Shown here in pieces: positions 44,916 through 54,340 of a stretch of DNA of 64,000 nt. Under the pieces are notes generated by a model that saw only the letters and a program-made list of their open reading frames with translations, was not told where the DNA came from and did not search any database. Origin of the DNA: Nostoc desertorum CM1-VF14 (lineage in GTDB: Bacteria > Cyanobacteriota > Cyanobacteriia > Cyanobacteriales > Nostocaceae); contig JAHHHR010000041.1 in NCBI GenBank assembly GCA_019359245.1, positions 1 through 64,000 on the forward strand. Reading direction: 5' to 3'. Numbering within the stretch: position 1 is the first letter of the stretch; each line of letters starts with the position of its first letter. A program made the translations under genes and the position numbers.

Positions 44916-46298
44916 ATGACTAAACTACCTAATGGCCCTAAAACTCAACCTTTACTACAGTTAATACTGTGGATGAATGATACACTTGGCTACATGGAAA
45001 AAGCAGCAAAACGTTATGGAGACATATTTACATTACAGTTAGGTGCAAAATCAAAATCAGTAGTTTATGTTAGTAATCCACAAGCAATTCAACAGATATT
45101 TAATGGAGAGTCAAAGCAATTTAGAAATGCTGGTAATCAGCTTTTTCAACCAATTTTAGGTAGTAGTTCATTAATCGTTCTAACTGGCAATAACCATCGC
45201 CGTCATCGCCAGTTAATTATGCCTTCATTTCATGGCTCACGACTAAAAGCTTATGGAGACATAATTTGTCAGACCACTGCACAAATATTTAGCCAGTTAA
45301 CTCCAGGGGAAGACTTCTTCGCGCGTTCTATTACAGAACATATTTCAGGTAAAATCATTCTCAAAAGCGTTTTTGGTGATGCTCAAGGTAATCGTTTGCA
45401 AAAACTCGATCAACTGATTAGTTCACTACTAGAATTTGCGAAATATCCCTTAGTTTCCGGTATGTTTTTTCTACCCTTCTTACGAAAAGATTTAGGCAAA
45501 TGGAGTCCTTGGGGATATGTCTGTCATATCATGCGGCAAATTGACGAGTTATTATATGCAGAAATTCAAGAACGTCGCCAGCAATACAACCCTGAAGGGA
45601 CTGATATTTTGAATTTACTCATATCTGCGCGGGATGAAGCTGGTGAACCCATGACGGATCAGGAACTGCGCGATGAGTTAGTGACGCTAGTGTTTGGTGG
45701 TAAAGATGGGATTGCATCAGCTATGGCTTGGTCTTTATATTGGGTTTATCATTTGCCTAATGTTGCTGAAAAGTTAAGGCAAGAAATATCTTCCCTTGGT
45801 ACATCACCAGATCCGTTAACTATTGTCAGACTACCTTATTTGAGTGCTGTTTGCAAAGAGATTTTACGCATTAGTCCTGTAGAAATTCAGACTCAACCTC
45901 GCATAGTCGCTTCACCTGTTGAGATGATGGGATATGAATTACCAATTGATACAGTATTGATACCTGCAATTTATCTTTTACATCAGCGCGAGGATTTATA
46001 TCCTCAACCCCAGGAGTTTATACCAGAACGTTTCATTGATAAACAATTTGCTTATTATGAGTATATGCCTTTTGGTGGTGGTAGCCGTCGTTGCATTGGC
46101 GCAGCATTTGCGGAATTTGCACTCAAATTAGTGTTAGCAACTACTGTGTCAAAGTATGATTTAACTTTGGCTAGCGATCGCCCTATTAAACCTGTGCTTA
46201 GTGGTTTAAATCTTGTGCCTAGTGATGGTGTAAAAATGAAATTTATTGGTATGCGGGTAAGTGATAGTTTTGTGGAAGATAAAGTTTTAGCTATCTAA
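44916..46298 (+). CDS. Cytochrome P450, CYP110-like
   Basis: 460 residues. The start LPNGPKTQPLLQLILW, then YMEKAAKRYGDIFTLQLG, is typical of cyanobacterial CYP110, a family associated with fatty acid hydroxylation. ExxR is in KEILRISP. The heme loop is PFGGGSRRCIGAAFAEF (Cys about 391). The I-helix is unusual: LVFGGKDGIASAM replaces the normal AGHETT, so the conserved Thr that helps oxygen activation is missing and the acid is Asp. The enzyme may handle a pre-oxygenated or carrier-bound lipid, or catalyse a non-standard reaction. It is divergent from devB and 216 bp before the NRPS in the same direction. It probably modifies the acyl chain of the product. Confidence 0.9.
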   Translation: MTKLPNGPKTQPLLQLILWMNDTLGYMEKAAKRYGDIFTLQLGAKSKSVVYVSNPQAIQQIFNGESKQFRNAGNQLFQPILGSSSLIVLTGNNHRRHRQLIMPSFHGSRLKAYGDIICQTTAQIFSQLTPGEDFFARSITEHISGKIILKSVFGDAQGNRLQKLDQLISSLLEFAKYPLVSGMFFLPFLRKDLGKWSPWGYVCHIMRQIDELLYAEIQERRQQYNPEGTDILNLLISARDEAGEPMTDQELRDELVTLVFGGKDGIASAMAWSLYWVYHLPNVAEKLRQEISSLGTSPDPLTIVRLPYLSAVCKEILRISPVEIQTQPRIVASPVEMMGYELPIDTVLIPAIYLLHQREDLYPQPQEFIPERFIDKQFAYYEYMPFGGGSRRCIGAAFAEFALKLVLATTVSKYDLTLASDRPIKPVLSGLNLVPSDGVKMKFIGMRVSDSFVEDKVLAI

Positions 46299-46514
46299 AT
46301 CCGGCTTTGCTGATTGAAAATAGAAGAGCTTTTCAGTTTATTGACTAGAACTTTTGTAGTTCAGTTTATTTGCATCTTCCTACTTGTCTCCCTTCAAATA
46401 TTAGCTTTTTTGCATAAATATTGGGATTAATGCAGAACAGTAAAAAGCAAGATTAATCCCAGGACGGCAATAAGTCTGCTGATGCTCAATTATATTGACT
46501 TTTAAGGAAGCACA

Positions 46515-49500
46515 ATGAATCATAAAATTATCGAACAGCAAATTTTGGCGCGGGTAAGTAAGATTACAGGACATAGTACAGAAGACATCGAACTAGATAT
46601 GTTCTTGGAAGCAGACCTGGGCTTTGATTCGATTAAGATGGTAGAACTGCTCAACGGTTTGATTCAACTGATTCCTGAACAACAGCAAGCTGAGTTTATG
46701 GAAGCTGTACCTCTGCAAAACTTGATTCAGTTGCAGACTGTGGGCGAAGTCATTCGTGTTGTGGAAAATTGGTTGGTTCCTCCAGCAGCAGAACTTGTGT
46801 TAGAGATTTCTCAGCCAGTAGCACCACAAATTATTGTAGATACACAACCAAGACAAACAAGCGATTGCCAAAATCACTCCTCTCAAGTCAAACAGCAAAT
46901 TTTGGCGCGGGTAAGCAAAATTACAGGGCATAATCCAGAAGACATTGAACTAGATATGTTTTTGGAAGCAGACCTGGGCTTTGATTCGATTAAGATGGTA
47001 GAACTGCTCAACGGTTTGATTCAGCTGATTCCTGAATCACAGCAAGCTGAGTTTATGGAAGCTGTACCTCTGCAAAACTTGATTCAGTTGCAGACTGTAG
47101 GCGAAGTTATTCGTGTTGTGGAAAATTGGTTAATCTCTTCAGAACCAGAAACAAATATTATTGAAAATAATTTATCTACACAACTACAAACTATTATTGA
47201 AACACCAGTACAGAAAACCGAGACAGTAGAAATACTTGATGTCCAAACTTATCAATTATTGACTCACTGGCTGATAAAATCTAACAGTTTGTGTTCGAGT
47301 TTGCGCTTACAAGGAACTTTTGATTTGAAGATTGCTTGGCAAAGTTGGCAAGACTTAATTGCTAGGCATCCCATGTTAAGAGGACACTTTATCATTCCCG
47401 ATGGTGCTACCAGCTTTAAAAATTATCAACTAGTAGTGGATGAAAATCCTTCAATACCCTTAATTCCCGTTACTGATGTCAGACATTTAGATAGTCAGGC
47501 TAAAGAGAAAGCTGTTAATGAAGAGTTCCATCATTGGTTGAATTACGAATGGGAATTGGCTGCATGGCCTTTGCATCAGTTTTCGGTGTTCTGGTTAGAA
47601 GATTCAGTTTATCAGCTGTTCTTAGGTAACGAACATTTGGTTTCTGATGGGCTGGGAAATCATATAATTCTGCGCGAATTTATGGAAATTTACCGTGCAA
47701 AATTAGCAGGAGAAACACCAGATTTACCACCAGCAACTACAGTTAAAGATTATCAAGAATTAGTACAAAAATTAAATGCTTGGCGCGAACCAAGTGAAGA
47801 AAAAGCGCTGAGAGAATATACTCTTAGTCAGGGACGAGATGCTTACTTCTGGAATCCTCAAGGCGATCGCATTGTCTCCCATCTCCCCGTTTTCCAGAAT
47901 CGTCAATATCGTCTAGGAAAGGATATCACTAATCAACTCATCTCTCGCACTCGTGAATGGCGACTACCACTAAACTCGCTGCTTTTAGGTGCTTTCTTAC
48001 GGGCTGCGGCTAAATTTGAGCAGTCTTCTCAACCAATGATTGTCCAAATTCCTACCAGTGGTAGAGTATACCCAGGAATAGATGCTGGCAATATAGTTAG
48101 TGACTTTGCCCAGAATTTAGCATTGAGTTTTGAGCGTCCCAAGGCGGATGAGAGTTGGCAATCTCTATTAAATCGCATCCACCAAGAAGTTCAAAAAGGA
48201 TTGGTGAGTGGTTGCGATCGCGCTCAACTCCATCAAATGGCAGCGACAATCAAAGATAATATCGTTTTAGATAATGGCAAGGTTCCCGAAACAATTTTAT
48301 CTATATTCCAGGGCGCTTGGAAATCAAACCTTTACCTTCCTTATACAGGCAATACTCATATCAAAAAATGCTATGGTTCTTTAGAAGTTGTAGACTACCG
48401 AGCCGGGGGAATGAATGCTGTAGGAACCATAGATATCTTACAAGAAATTTTTGATGATTCTCTGCATATTTTCGCCAGTTATGATGGTAAATTCTTCGCA
48501 CCATCACTAATTGATAGCTTAATTGCAGAATATATGAATCAACTGCATGAATTAGCTGCATTACAAATACAATTCTCCCCAGTGACAAAACTTGTGCCAG
48601 AGATACCAACACAAGGTATTCTCTCCACACTGCGAAAAATTGTGGCGGAAATTAGCCATAACCACATTACTGATGCAGATATCAAAAAAGATTTAGAAGC
48701 AGAATTAGGCATCAATTCTCTAGAATTGATCCGCATCATTACCCAACTAGAAAAGCAGCTAGGCAAGTTAGACAGAAAAGCCTTACTCGGCTGTAGAACT
48801 ATATTAGAAATGGCGGATGTACTCAGCCCGAAAACTCAACCCCAGCCATCACTCATACCTTTACAACTGCCAACCGTTACCCAAGACAAATATCTTTTAG
48901 AAATTCCTTATCTGCAAATTATCAAGCAAGCCCAACGCACCCCTGATGCTGTGGCTATTCTGGAGGAAGATCGTCAACTTACCTACAAACAATTAGACCT
49001 TCTTTCTAACCAAATTGCTAACTATTTGCGCGACCAAGGAGTAAAACCTGGTGTGCTGGTGGGGATGATGCTGGGGCGTAGTTCACTGATGTTTGTCGCC
49101 GTTTTAGGTATCCTCAAGGCTGGTGGGGCTTACGTTCCTTTAGATCCTTCCTATCCCGATGAACGCCTCCGCTACATTCTAGAAAATGCTGAACTGAAAA
49201 TTCTACTCACGGAACACAAATTAGATGCTAAATTAACAACTTGTCTAACTTCAGAGTTGCCATTGCAGAGTTTGCTATTCTTGGATGAAGGAAGGTATGT
49301 TGCTAATCCAGCCTGGAAGCAAGTAGAGAAAAATGTTTGGTCAAGTTGGTCAACTCAAGAACCAACTTTGTTAAACAATCCAGAGGATTTGATGACTGTA
49401 TTGTATACCTCTGGTTCTACGGGTCGTCCTAAAGGTGTGATGCTCAATCACCAAGGATACATGAATCGCTTACAGTGGATGCAGGATGCTTTCCAACTCC

Positions 49501-52500
49501 GCCCAGGTGAACGTGTTGCCCAGAAAACTTCCTGCTGTTTTGATATCTCAGTTTGGGAAATTTTCTGGCCGTTGATGGTGGGGGCTACGGTTTGTCCTGT
49601 AGAAACAGAAACTGTCAAGAATCCTTGGAGTTTTGCCCAATGGCTGCAAGACACTGGCATTAACATTGTGCATTTTGTGCCTTCTCTATTTGGGGAATTT
49701 TTGAGTGCTTCAGCCACAGAATCTTGGAGTTTCCCCCATCTGCGCTGGTTAATTTTTAGCGGTGAAGCTTTACCTGCACCTTTTATTGGGCGTTGGATTG
49801 ACCAGTATGGAATGAAGGTAGGATTAGCAAATCTCTATGGCCCTACCGAAGCGTCTATTGATGTAACTGCCCATATTATTCGTCAGCGTCCTAGTACCCA
49901 AGGTGATCAACAAATTCCCATCGGTAAAGCGATCGCTAATGTTGATATTCTCATCCTTGATGAACAAATGCAGCCAGTCGCCCCTGGACAGATGGGTGAA
50001 CTCTGGATTGGTGGTGTACAACTAGCTAAGGGTTATCTTAAAGACCCAGAACGCACAGCCGCCGCGTTTCGTCCTAACCCATTTTCCCACATCCCTAGCG
50101 AATTTTTATATCGTACAGGCGATTTGGCGATAGAATTCCCAGATGGCAGCTATGAATACCACGGACGCATTGACCATCAAGTAAAAATACGCGGTTTCCG
50201 TGTGGAACTAGGGGAAATTGAAAGTGTCCTCAATAGCCACCCCGCAGTCAACGAAGCTGCTGTTTTGGCTGTGGACTATGGTGATGGGCAGAAAAAGTTA
50301 GTAGCTTATTTAGCAGGACAGCAGGTAGATCATCAACAAATTAAGCAACAATTGAGCGATCGCTTGCCCAATTATATGATTCCCCATCGCTGGGAATGGA
50401 TACCGAGTCTACCGAAAAATCATAATGGTAAGCTTGATCGCAAAGCTTTACAGGCTATCTTTGATGAGAGACACTTGACACCCAGCAACACCAAAACTGA
50501 TACTGAGTACTTGCCCTTGGCTCCTGCACAACGCTGGCTGATCAATTATTTTGAGCCACCATATCAATGGACTGGTTACACACGCTTTATTTACCACCAA
50601 CCATTAGATATGGATGCCTTCAATCAGGCTCTTAACATAATAGTGAGTAACCATCAGGCGTTGTGTACCGTATTTGTCCAACAAAATGGGCAATGGTGGC
50701 AAAAATTAATCAATCCCGAAAAAACGCTACTAGCCGAATTTTACGATGGTAGTCATCTGGAGGTAGCACAACGCGATCGCGAAGTTCACCAGTTAATTGA
50801 GAAAATCGGCAAAGAACTGAGAATCGACCAATGGCCATTATTAAAGGTAGTAGTTGTTAAGGTCAATGAATCTGCCTATGACATGGCGATTATCGGTCAT
50901 CACATCATCGGTGATTTACTCAGTAATAATCTAGTTTTCAATGAATTTTGGCAAGTTTATCAGCAAATATTGGGCAATCAAAACCCCAAACCTGTCGTTT
51001 CTCAGTCCTATACAGATTACCTGCGGGTACTCCAGCAAGCAGAACAACAAGGAGCCTTAGCTAGCCACGTTGAGTATTGGCGATCGCGCTTTCCATCACA
51101 GGACTACAGCTTAAAAATTCCCTTTGATTGTCAAAAAGGTGCTAATACCGAGGCTTCTGCTGCGAGTGAAACATTCACCCTCAACAAAAACGATAGTGAG
51201 ATTTTGCTACGTCGAGCCAAGCAGCATTATGGTTGCAATTTGTACAGCATTCTACTTGCGCCTCTGTACGAACTCATGTCCGAGTGGAGTGGAGCATCTC
51301 ACGTAGTTCTCAGCCATCGTAGCCACGGACGTAACTTAAATAATAATCAGACATTCTTCGAGACTGTAGGCAATTTCGCTGTCAATTTCCCTATAGGTAT
51401 CCCAGTGAACAAGAAGTCACAGTGGCAGCAAAAAGTCAAGGAAATTGCGGCAGTTTTCAACGAACTACCGATGAATGGAGTTAGTTTTGACTGGATAGCC
51501 GACCAATTACCAAAACACGTATATCCTGATACCAATCTCACCCAGGTAAGAGCTAATTATTTAGGTAATCGTTCTGTACCTAATTCTCAATTGTTTGAGT
51601 TTAAAGCCGCAGACCGCGATCGCCGCTTATCCCCCCCAGAAGAGAAGCGCACTACGCTGTTAGAGTTTTTCTTCTCGATTAACGATGGTATTCTAGAGTT
51701 AGAAGTGGAATACTCGCAAAACTTCCATGTTGCACCAACTATCCGCAAATTAGGGCAAAGATATTTAGAATTATTGCATGATTTACTAGGGGCGACTACA
51801 CAAACCCAGGTTGCCGTAACCAGCAATGGGCTACCTCCTAGCCAACCCCTACCCCAGATCCAGCGTCACTTACCTTTGACTGGTCAGGTAGCAATTGTTA
51901 CGGGTGGTAGTAGAGGAATTGGTCGAGCGATCGCCCTCAAATTAGCAGAACAAGGTGCGCGTGTAGCTATAGTTTCACGTTCTGCCAAGCAACTAGAAGA
52001 AACTACCGCACTAATTGAGCAAATCGGTGGCGAAACCATAGCCATACCCACAGATATTAGTGATCTCGATCAAGTCAAGCAAATGGTCGAGCAGGTAGTC
52101 AAGCAGTTCGGTGGTGTAGATATTCTGGTAAACAACGCCGGAATTACAGGATTTGCCCCCTTAGCTACCTCCGACCCAGCACAGTGGCGGCAGATTTTAG
52201 AAGTGAACGTTTTCGGTACGTATCATTGTTGCCGTAGCGTCATTCCGCAGATGAACAAACGTGGTAAAGGCAAAATCATCAACTTAGGTTCTGATTCCTC
52301 CATCATTGGCTATCCTTTGTTTAGTGCCTATGCTGCATCCAAACATGCGATCGCTGGTATGACTAAATCTCTGGCTGAGGAATTAAAACAAAAAAACATA
52401 CAAGTAAATGCAGTATGTCCAGCCTTTGTAGACACCGATTTAACTCCTAAAGTTTATCGTCCAGAATCAATTCCCGTAGAACAGATTGCTGATGTAGTTG

Positions 52501-52622
52501 CTTTCTTAGCCTCACCTCAATCTAACAGTATTACCGGAGAATGTTTGAAAGTATTTGGTAAACAAGATATGTTCTTCTATGGTTCCAAAAATATGTTAGA
52601 ACCGTTTAAGAATAAGCAGTAA
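46515..52622 (+). CDS. NRPS-like megasynthase ACP-ACP-C-T-A-C-SDR
   Basis: 2035 residues. Two near-identical ACPs (1-92 and 120-212; Ser about 38 and 157 in GFDSIKMVE). C1 (about 240-690) has EHLVSDG at the HHxxxDG site, keeping the second His. T (about 695-770) has LGINSLELI. The A domain (about 795-1310) has TSGSTGRPKG, YGPTEAS, YRTGD and NGKLDRK. Its pocket residues, aligned by eye to GrsA, are D-I-W-H-I-S-L-I-D, close to known serine codes. C2 (about 1325-1765) has HHIIGDL. The C-terminal SDR (about 1790-2015) has TGGSRGIG, NNAG and YAASK, a FabG-type ketoreductase and not an R domain. There is no T after A and no thioesterase. Start ATG 46515 follows AAGGAAG. Inference: the acyl chain from the PKS sits on the ACPs, C1 joins it to serine, and the SDR reduces a keto group. 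Confidence 0.93.
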   Translation: MNHKIIEQQILARVSKITGHSTEDIELDMFLEADLGFDSIKMVELLNGLIQLIPEQQQAEFMEAVPLQNLIQLQTVGEVIRVVENWLVPPAAELVLEISQPVAPQIIVDTQPRQTSDCQNHSSQVKQQILARVSKITGHNPEDIELDMFLEADLGFDSIKMVELLNGLIQLIPESQQAEFMEAVPLQNLIQLQTVGEVIRVVENWLISSEPETNIIENNLSTQLQTIIETPVQKTETVEILDVQTYQLLTHWLIKSNSLCSSLRLQGTFDLKIAWQSWQDLIARHPMLRGHFIIPDGATSFKNYQLVVDENPSIPLIPVTDVRHLDSQAKEKAVNEEFHHWLNYEWELAAWPLHQFSVFWLEDSVYQLFLGNEHLVSDGLGNHIILREFMEIYRAKLAGETPDLPPATTVKDYQELVQKLNAWREPSEEKALREYTLSQGRDAYFWNPQGDRIVSHLPVFQNRQYRLGKDITNQLISRTREWRLPLNSLLLGAFLRAAAKFEQSSQPMIVQIPTSGRVYPGIDAGNIVSDFAQNLALSFERPKADESWQSLLNRIHQEVQKGLVSGCDRAQLHQMAATIKDNIVLDNGKVPETILSIFQGAWKSNLYLPYTGNTHIKKCYGSLEVVDYRAGGMNAVGTIDILQEIFDDSLHIFASYDGKFFAPSLIDSLIAEYMNQLHELAALQIQFSPVTKLVPEIPTQGILSTLRKIVAEISHNHITDADIKKDLEAELGINSLELIRIITQLEKQLGKLDRKALLGCRTILEMADVLSPKTQPQPSLIPLQLPTVTQDKYLLEIPYLQIIKQAQRTPDAVAILEEDRQLTYKQLDLLSNQIANYLRDQGVKPGVLVGMMLGRSSLMFVAVLGILKAGGAYVPLDPSYPDERLRYILENAELKILLTEHKLDAKLTTCLTSELPLQSLLFLDEGRYVANPAWKQVEKNVWSSWSTQEPTLLNNPEDLMTVLYTSGSTGRPKGVMLNHQGYMNRLQWMQDAFQLRPGERVAQKTSCCFDISVWEIFWPLMVGATVCPVETETVKNPWSFAQWLQDTGINIVHFVPSLFGEFLSASATESWSFPHLRWLIFSGEALPAPFIGRWIDQYGMKVGLANLYGPTEASIDVTAHIIRQRPSTQGDQQIPIGKAIANVDILILDEQMQPVAPGQMGELWIGGVQLAKGYLKDPERTAAAFRPNPFSHIPSEFLYRTGDLAIEFPDGSYEYHGRIDHQVKIRGFRVELGEIESVLNSHPAVNEAAVLAVDYGDGQKKLVAYLAGQQVDHQQIKQQLSDRLPNYMIPHRWEWIPSLPKNHNGKLDRKALQAIFDERHLTPSNTKTDTEYLPLAPAQRWLINYFEPPYQWTGYTRFIYHQPLDMDAFNQALNIIVSNHQALCTVFVQQNGQWWQKLINPEKTLLAEFYDGSHLEVAQRDREVHQLIEKIGKELRIDQWPLLKVVVVKVNESAYDMAIIGHHIIGDLLSNNLVFNEFWQVYQQILGNQNPKPVVSQSYTDYLRVLQQAEQQGALASHVEYWRSRFPSQDYSLKIPFDCQKGANTEASAASETFTLNKNDSEILLRRAKQHYGCNLYSILLAPLYELMSEWSGASHVVLSHRSHGRNLNNNQTFFETVGNFAVNFPIGIPVNKKSQWQQKVKEIAAVFNELPMNGVSFDWIADQLPKHVYPDTNLTQVRANYLGNRSVPNSQLFEFKAADRDRRLSPPEEKRTTLLEFFFSINDGILELEVEYSQNFHVAPTIRKLGQRYLELLHDLLGATTQTQVAVTSNGLPPSQPLPQIQRHLPLTGQVAIVTGGSRGIGRAIALKLAEQGARVAIVSRSAKQLEETTALIEQIGGETIAIPTDISDLDQVKQMVEQVVKQFGGVDILVNNAGITGFAPLATSDPAQWRQILEVNVFGTYHCCRSVIPQMNKRGKGKIINLGSDSSIIGYPLFSAYAASKHAIAGMTKSLAEELKQKNIQVNAVCPAFVDTDLTPKVYRPESIPVEQIADVVAFLASPQSNSITGECLKVFGKQDMFFYGSKNMLEPFKNKQ

Positions 52623-52771
52623 TTACCAAAACTAACTTCATCAATCTCTACAAAATAAGTTGCAAAGTTAGAAATTGATAGACAGTTATAAAAGTAAGTA
52701 TTAAGTGGATGTGTTAGGCTTTCTCCTAACACATCACCACATATAAAACTGTGTTAAGTGCTAATAGTAAC

Positions 52772-52949
52772 GTATTATATCATGTCCGCCAAATTACCCA
52801 TAATAAAAGAACCCCACCCCCAACCCCTCCCCGCAGGCGGGGAACTCGGGGCCCCCTCTGGGGATTAGGGTCAGGGAGACAAAGCACAGCTTTGGCGGGG
52901 TGGGGTTCTTCGGGTTTAATAAGCAATCAAGCGGACATGATATTAATAC
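52772..52949. repeat. MITE-like element with inverted ends and GC-rich palindromic core
   Basis: GTATTATATCATGTCCGC at the left and the reverse complement (one-base indel) at 52931-52949 bracket about 178 bp. The core has a second inverted pair, AAGAACCCCACCCC near 52806 and GGGGTGGGGTTCTT near 52897, with CCCCGCAGGCGGGG between. It codes for nothing convincing. It lies between the NRPS and the MFS gene and could act as a terminator in both directions. The flanks 52623-52771 and 52950-53073 show no gene. Confidence 0.65.
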
Positions 52950-53073
52950 CAATTTTCTATGAAATTGCAACAAACCAGTGATGTAGACACATTCCATACA
53001 ACATCTCTACAGTACAGAATAAAGTATATCTTCATCAAATTTTTCCCAATCTGCTACAACATTCAATAAAAAA

Positions 53074-54243
53074 ATGCAACAAACTTCCACACCATCAAAT
53101 ACCTTATTCTCCAGACAATTAATCACCTTATATAGCATATCTTTCTTAGTTGGTACATCCTTTGGCATCTTCAACCCACTAATTTCCACATTCATGGAAC
53201 AACGCCAGATTGATGGCATATGGATAGGATTAACTTCTACCATCTATTTTCTCACCATTGCCCTTGCTACTCGATGGGTAGAGAAAATATTACGCCAATA
53301 TGGAACTCGTCGGATCATGATGTTGGGATTAATGGTCACGAGTTTTTGCACTCCATTATTTCCACTCACAACACAGCTACCATTCTGGTTTCTCATCCGT
53401 ATCTTAATGGGATTAGGAATATGTTGTTTCTTTGTCACTGGACAAACAGCACTCAATAGTTGTTCACATGAAAATAATCGTGCTAGCGTCAGTGGTATAT
53501 ATTTTCTCGCGCTAGCTTTAGGCTTTGTTGTTGGTCCCATTATCGGTTTTCAGATTTACTCAATTTCCCCACAACTAGCATTTCTTGTAGGTTCTGGCGT
53601 ACTACTATGCGGTTCAGCCATTGCTTGGAAAGAATTACCTCGAAAATTAATTGTTGCTAAAAAAACGCCTAATTCGTCCATCAAATTATTAAATAAACTC
53701 AAATTTCCTCTTCTCGGTGCATTTTCCTACGGCTTTGCTGAAGCAACTTTAATAACTTTATATCCCGTTTTTCTATTACGACAAAATTATAGTGTCGAAC
53801 AAATGGGTTATACAGTATCTGTATTTGTTGTTGGCAGCATCATTAGCACTATTCCCGTCACTCAAATAGCAGACCGTTACGGAAGAATCAGAATCCTATC
53901 TATCAGCTTATGTGTGGGATTGTTAGTCAGTTTGGGGTTGGTTCTATCAGAAAGATATGAGATGAGCTTATTATTTTCTTGTTTAACAGGAGCTAGCGTA
54001 GGCCCTATTTATCCCCTCTGTTTGTCTTTGATAGGTGAACAACTTTCACAAGAAGAACTGCCATCGGGAACCGCTTTATTTACAAAAATATACAGCTTTG
54101 GCTGTGCTGCCGGCCCTATCTTATCTTCGATAATTATGCAGCTTTTAGGTGGTCGCCATATATTCAGTTTATCTATTTTACTTTACGCAATACTGTTAGT
54201 AGGTATATTTTTACAACAGCGAATTTATCGTCAGTCTATATAA
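53074..54243 (+). CDS. MFS transporter at the end of the biosynthetic locus
   Basis: 389 residues with 12 hydrophobic segments. Motif A-like loops are degenerate (TRWVEKILRQYGTRRIMMLG and ADRYGRIRILS). It resembles sugar-efflux/multidrug MFS proteins. It follows the NRPS by about 450 bp (with a repeat element between) in the same direction, so a role in product export or self-protection is plausible but not proved. Two exporters (DevBCA and MFS) for one product would be unusual. Confidence 0.85.
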   Translation: MQQTSTPSNTLFSRQLITLYSISFLVGTSFGIFNPLISTFMEQRQIDGIWIGLTSTIYFLTIALATRWVEKILRQYGTRRIMMLGLMVTSFCTPLFPLTTQLPFWFLIRILMGLGICCFFVTGQTALNSCSHENNRASVSGIYFLALALGFVVGPIIGFQIYSISPQLAFLVGSGVLLCGSAIAWKELPRKLIVAKKTPNSSIKLLNKLKFPLLGAFSYGFAEATLITLYPVFLLRQNYSVEQMGYTVSVFVVGSIISTIPVTQIADRYGRIRILSISLCVGLLVSLGLVLSERYEMSLLFSCLTGASVGPIYPLCLSLIGEQLSQEELPSGTALFTKIYSFGCAAGPILSSIIMQLLGGRHIFSLSILLYAILLVGIFLQQRIYRQSI

Positions 54244-54340
54244 GGAGATTAGTTGCTGATTGTGACGAAAAATTTATACCTTCCAAATTAAGGTAGTATT
54301 AAACCTAGCACAAATTCAGCAAATTTTTTAAGTATTAACT

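Noticed and set aside
50100..52622. Reading the NRPS C-terminal domain as a terminal reductase (R) domain
   Set aside because: The motifs TGGSRGIG, NNAG and YAASK are those of a classical FabG-type SDR. R domains are extended SDRs with a TGxTGFLG-like loop and greater length.
52777..52943. CRISPR-like repeats
   Set aside because: Only one inverted pair, with no regularly spaced direct repeats or cas genes. No CRISPR array was found anywhere in the window.
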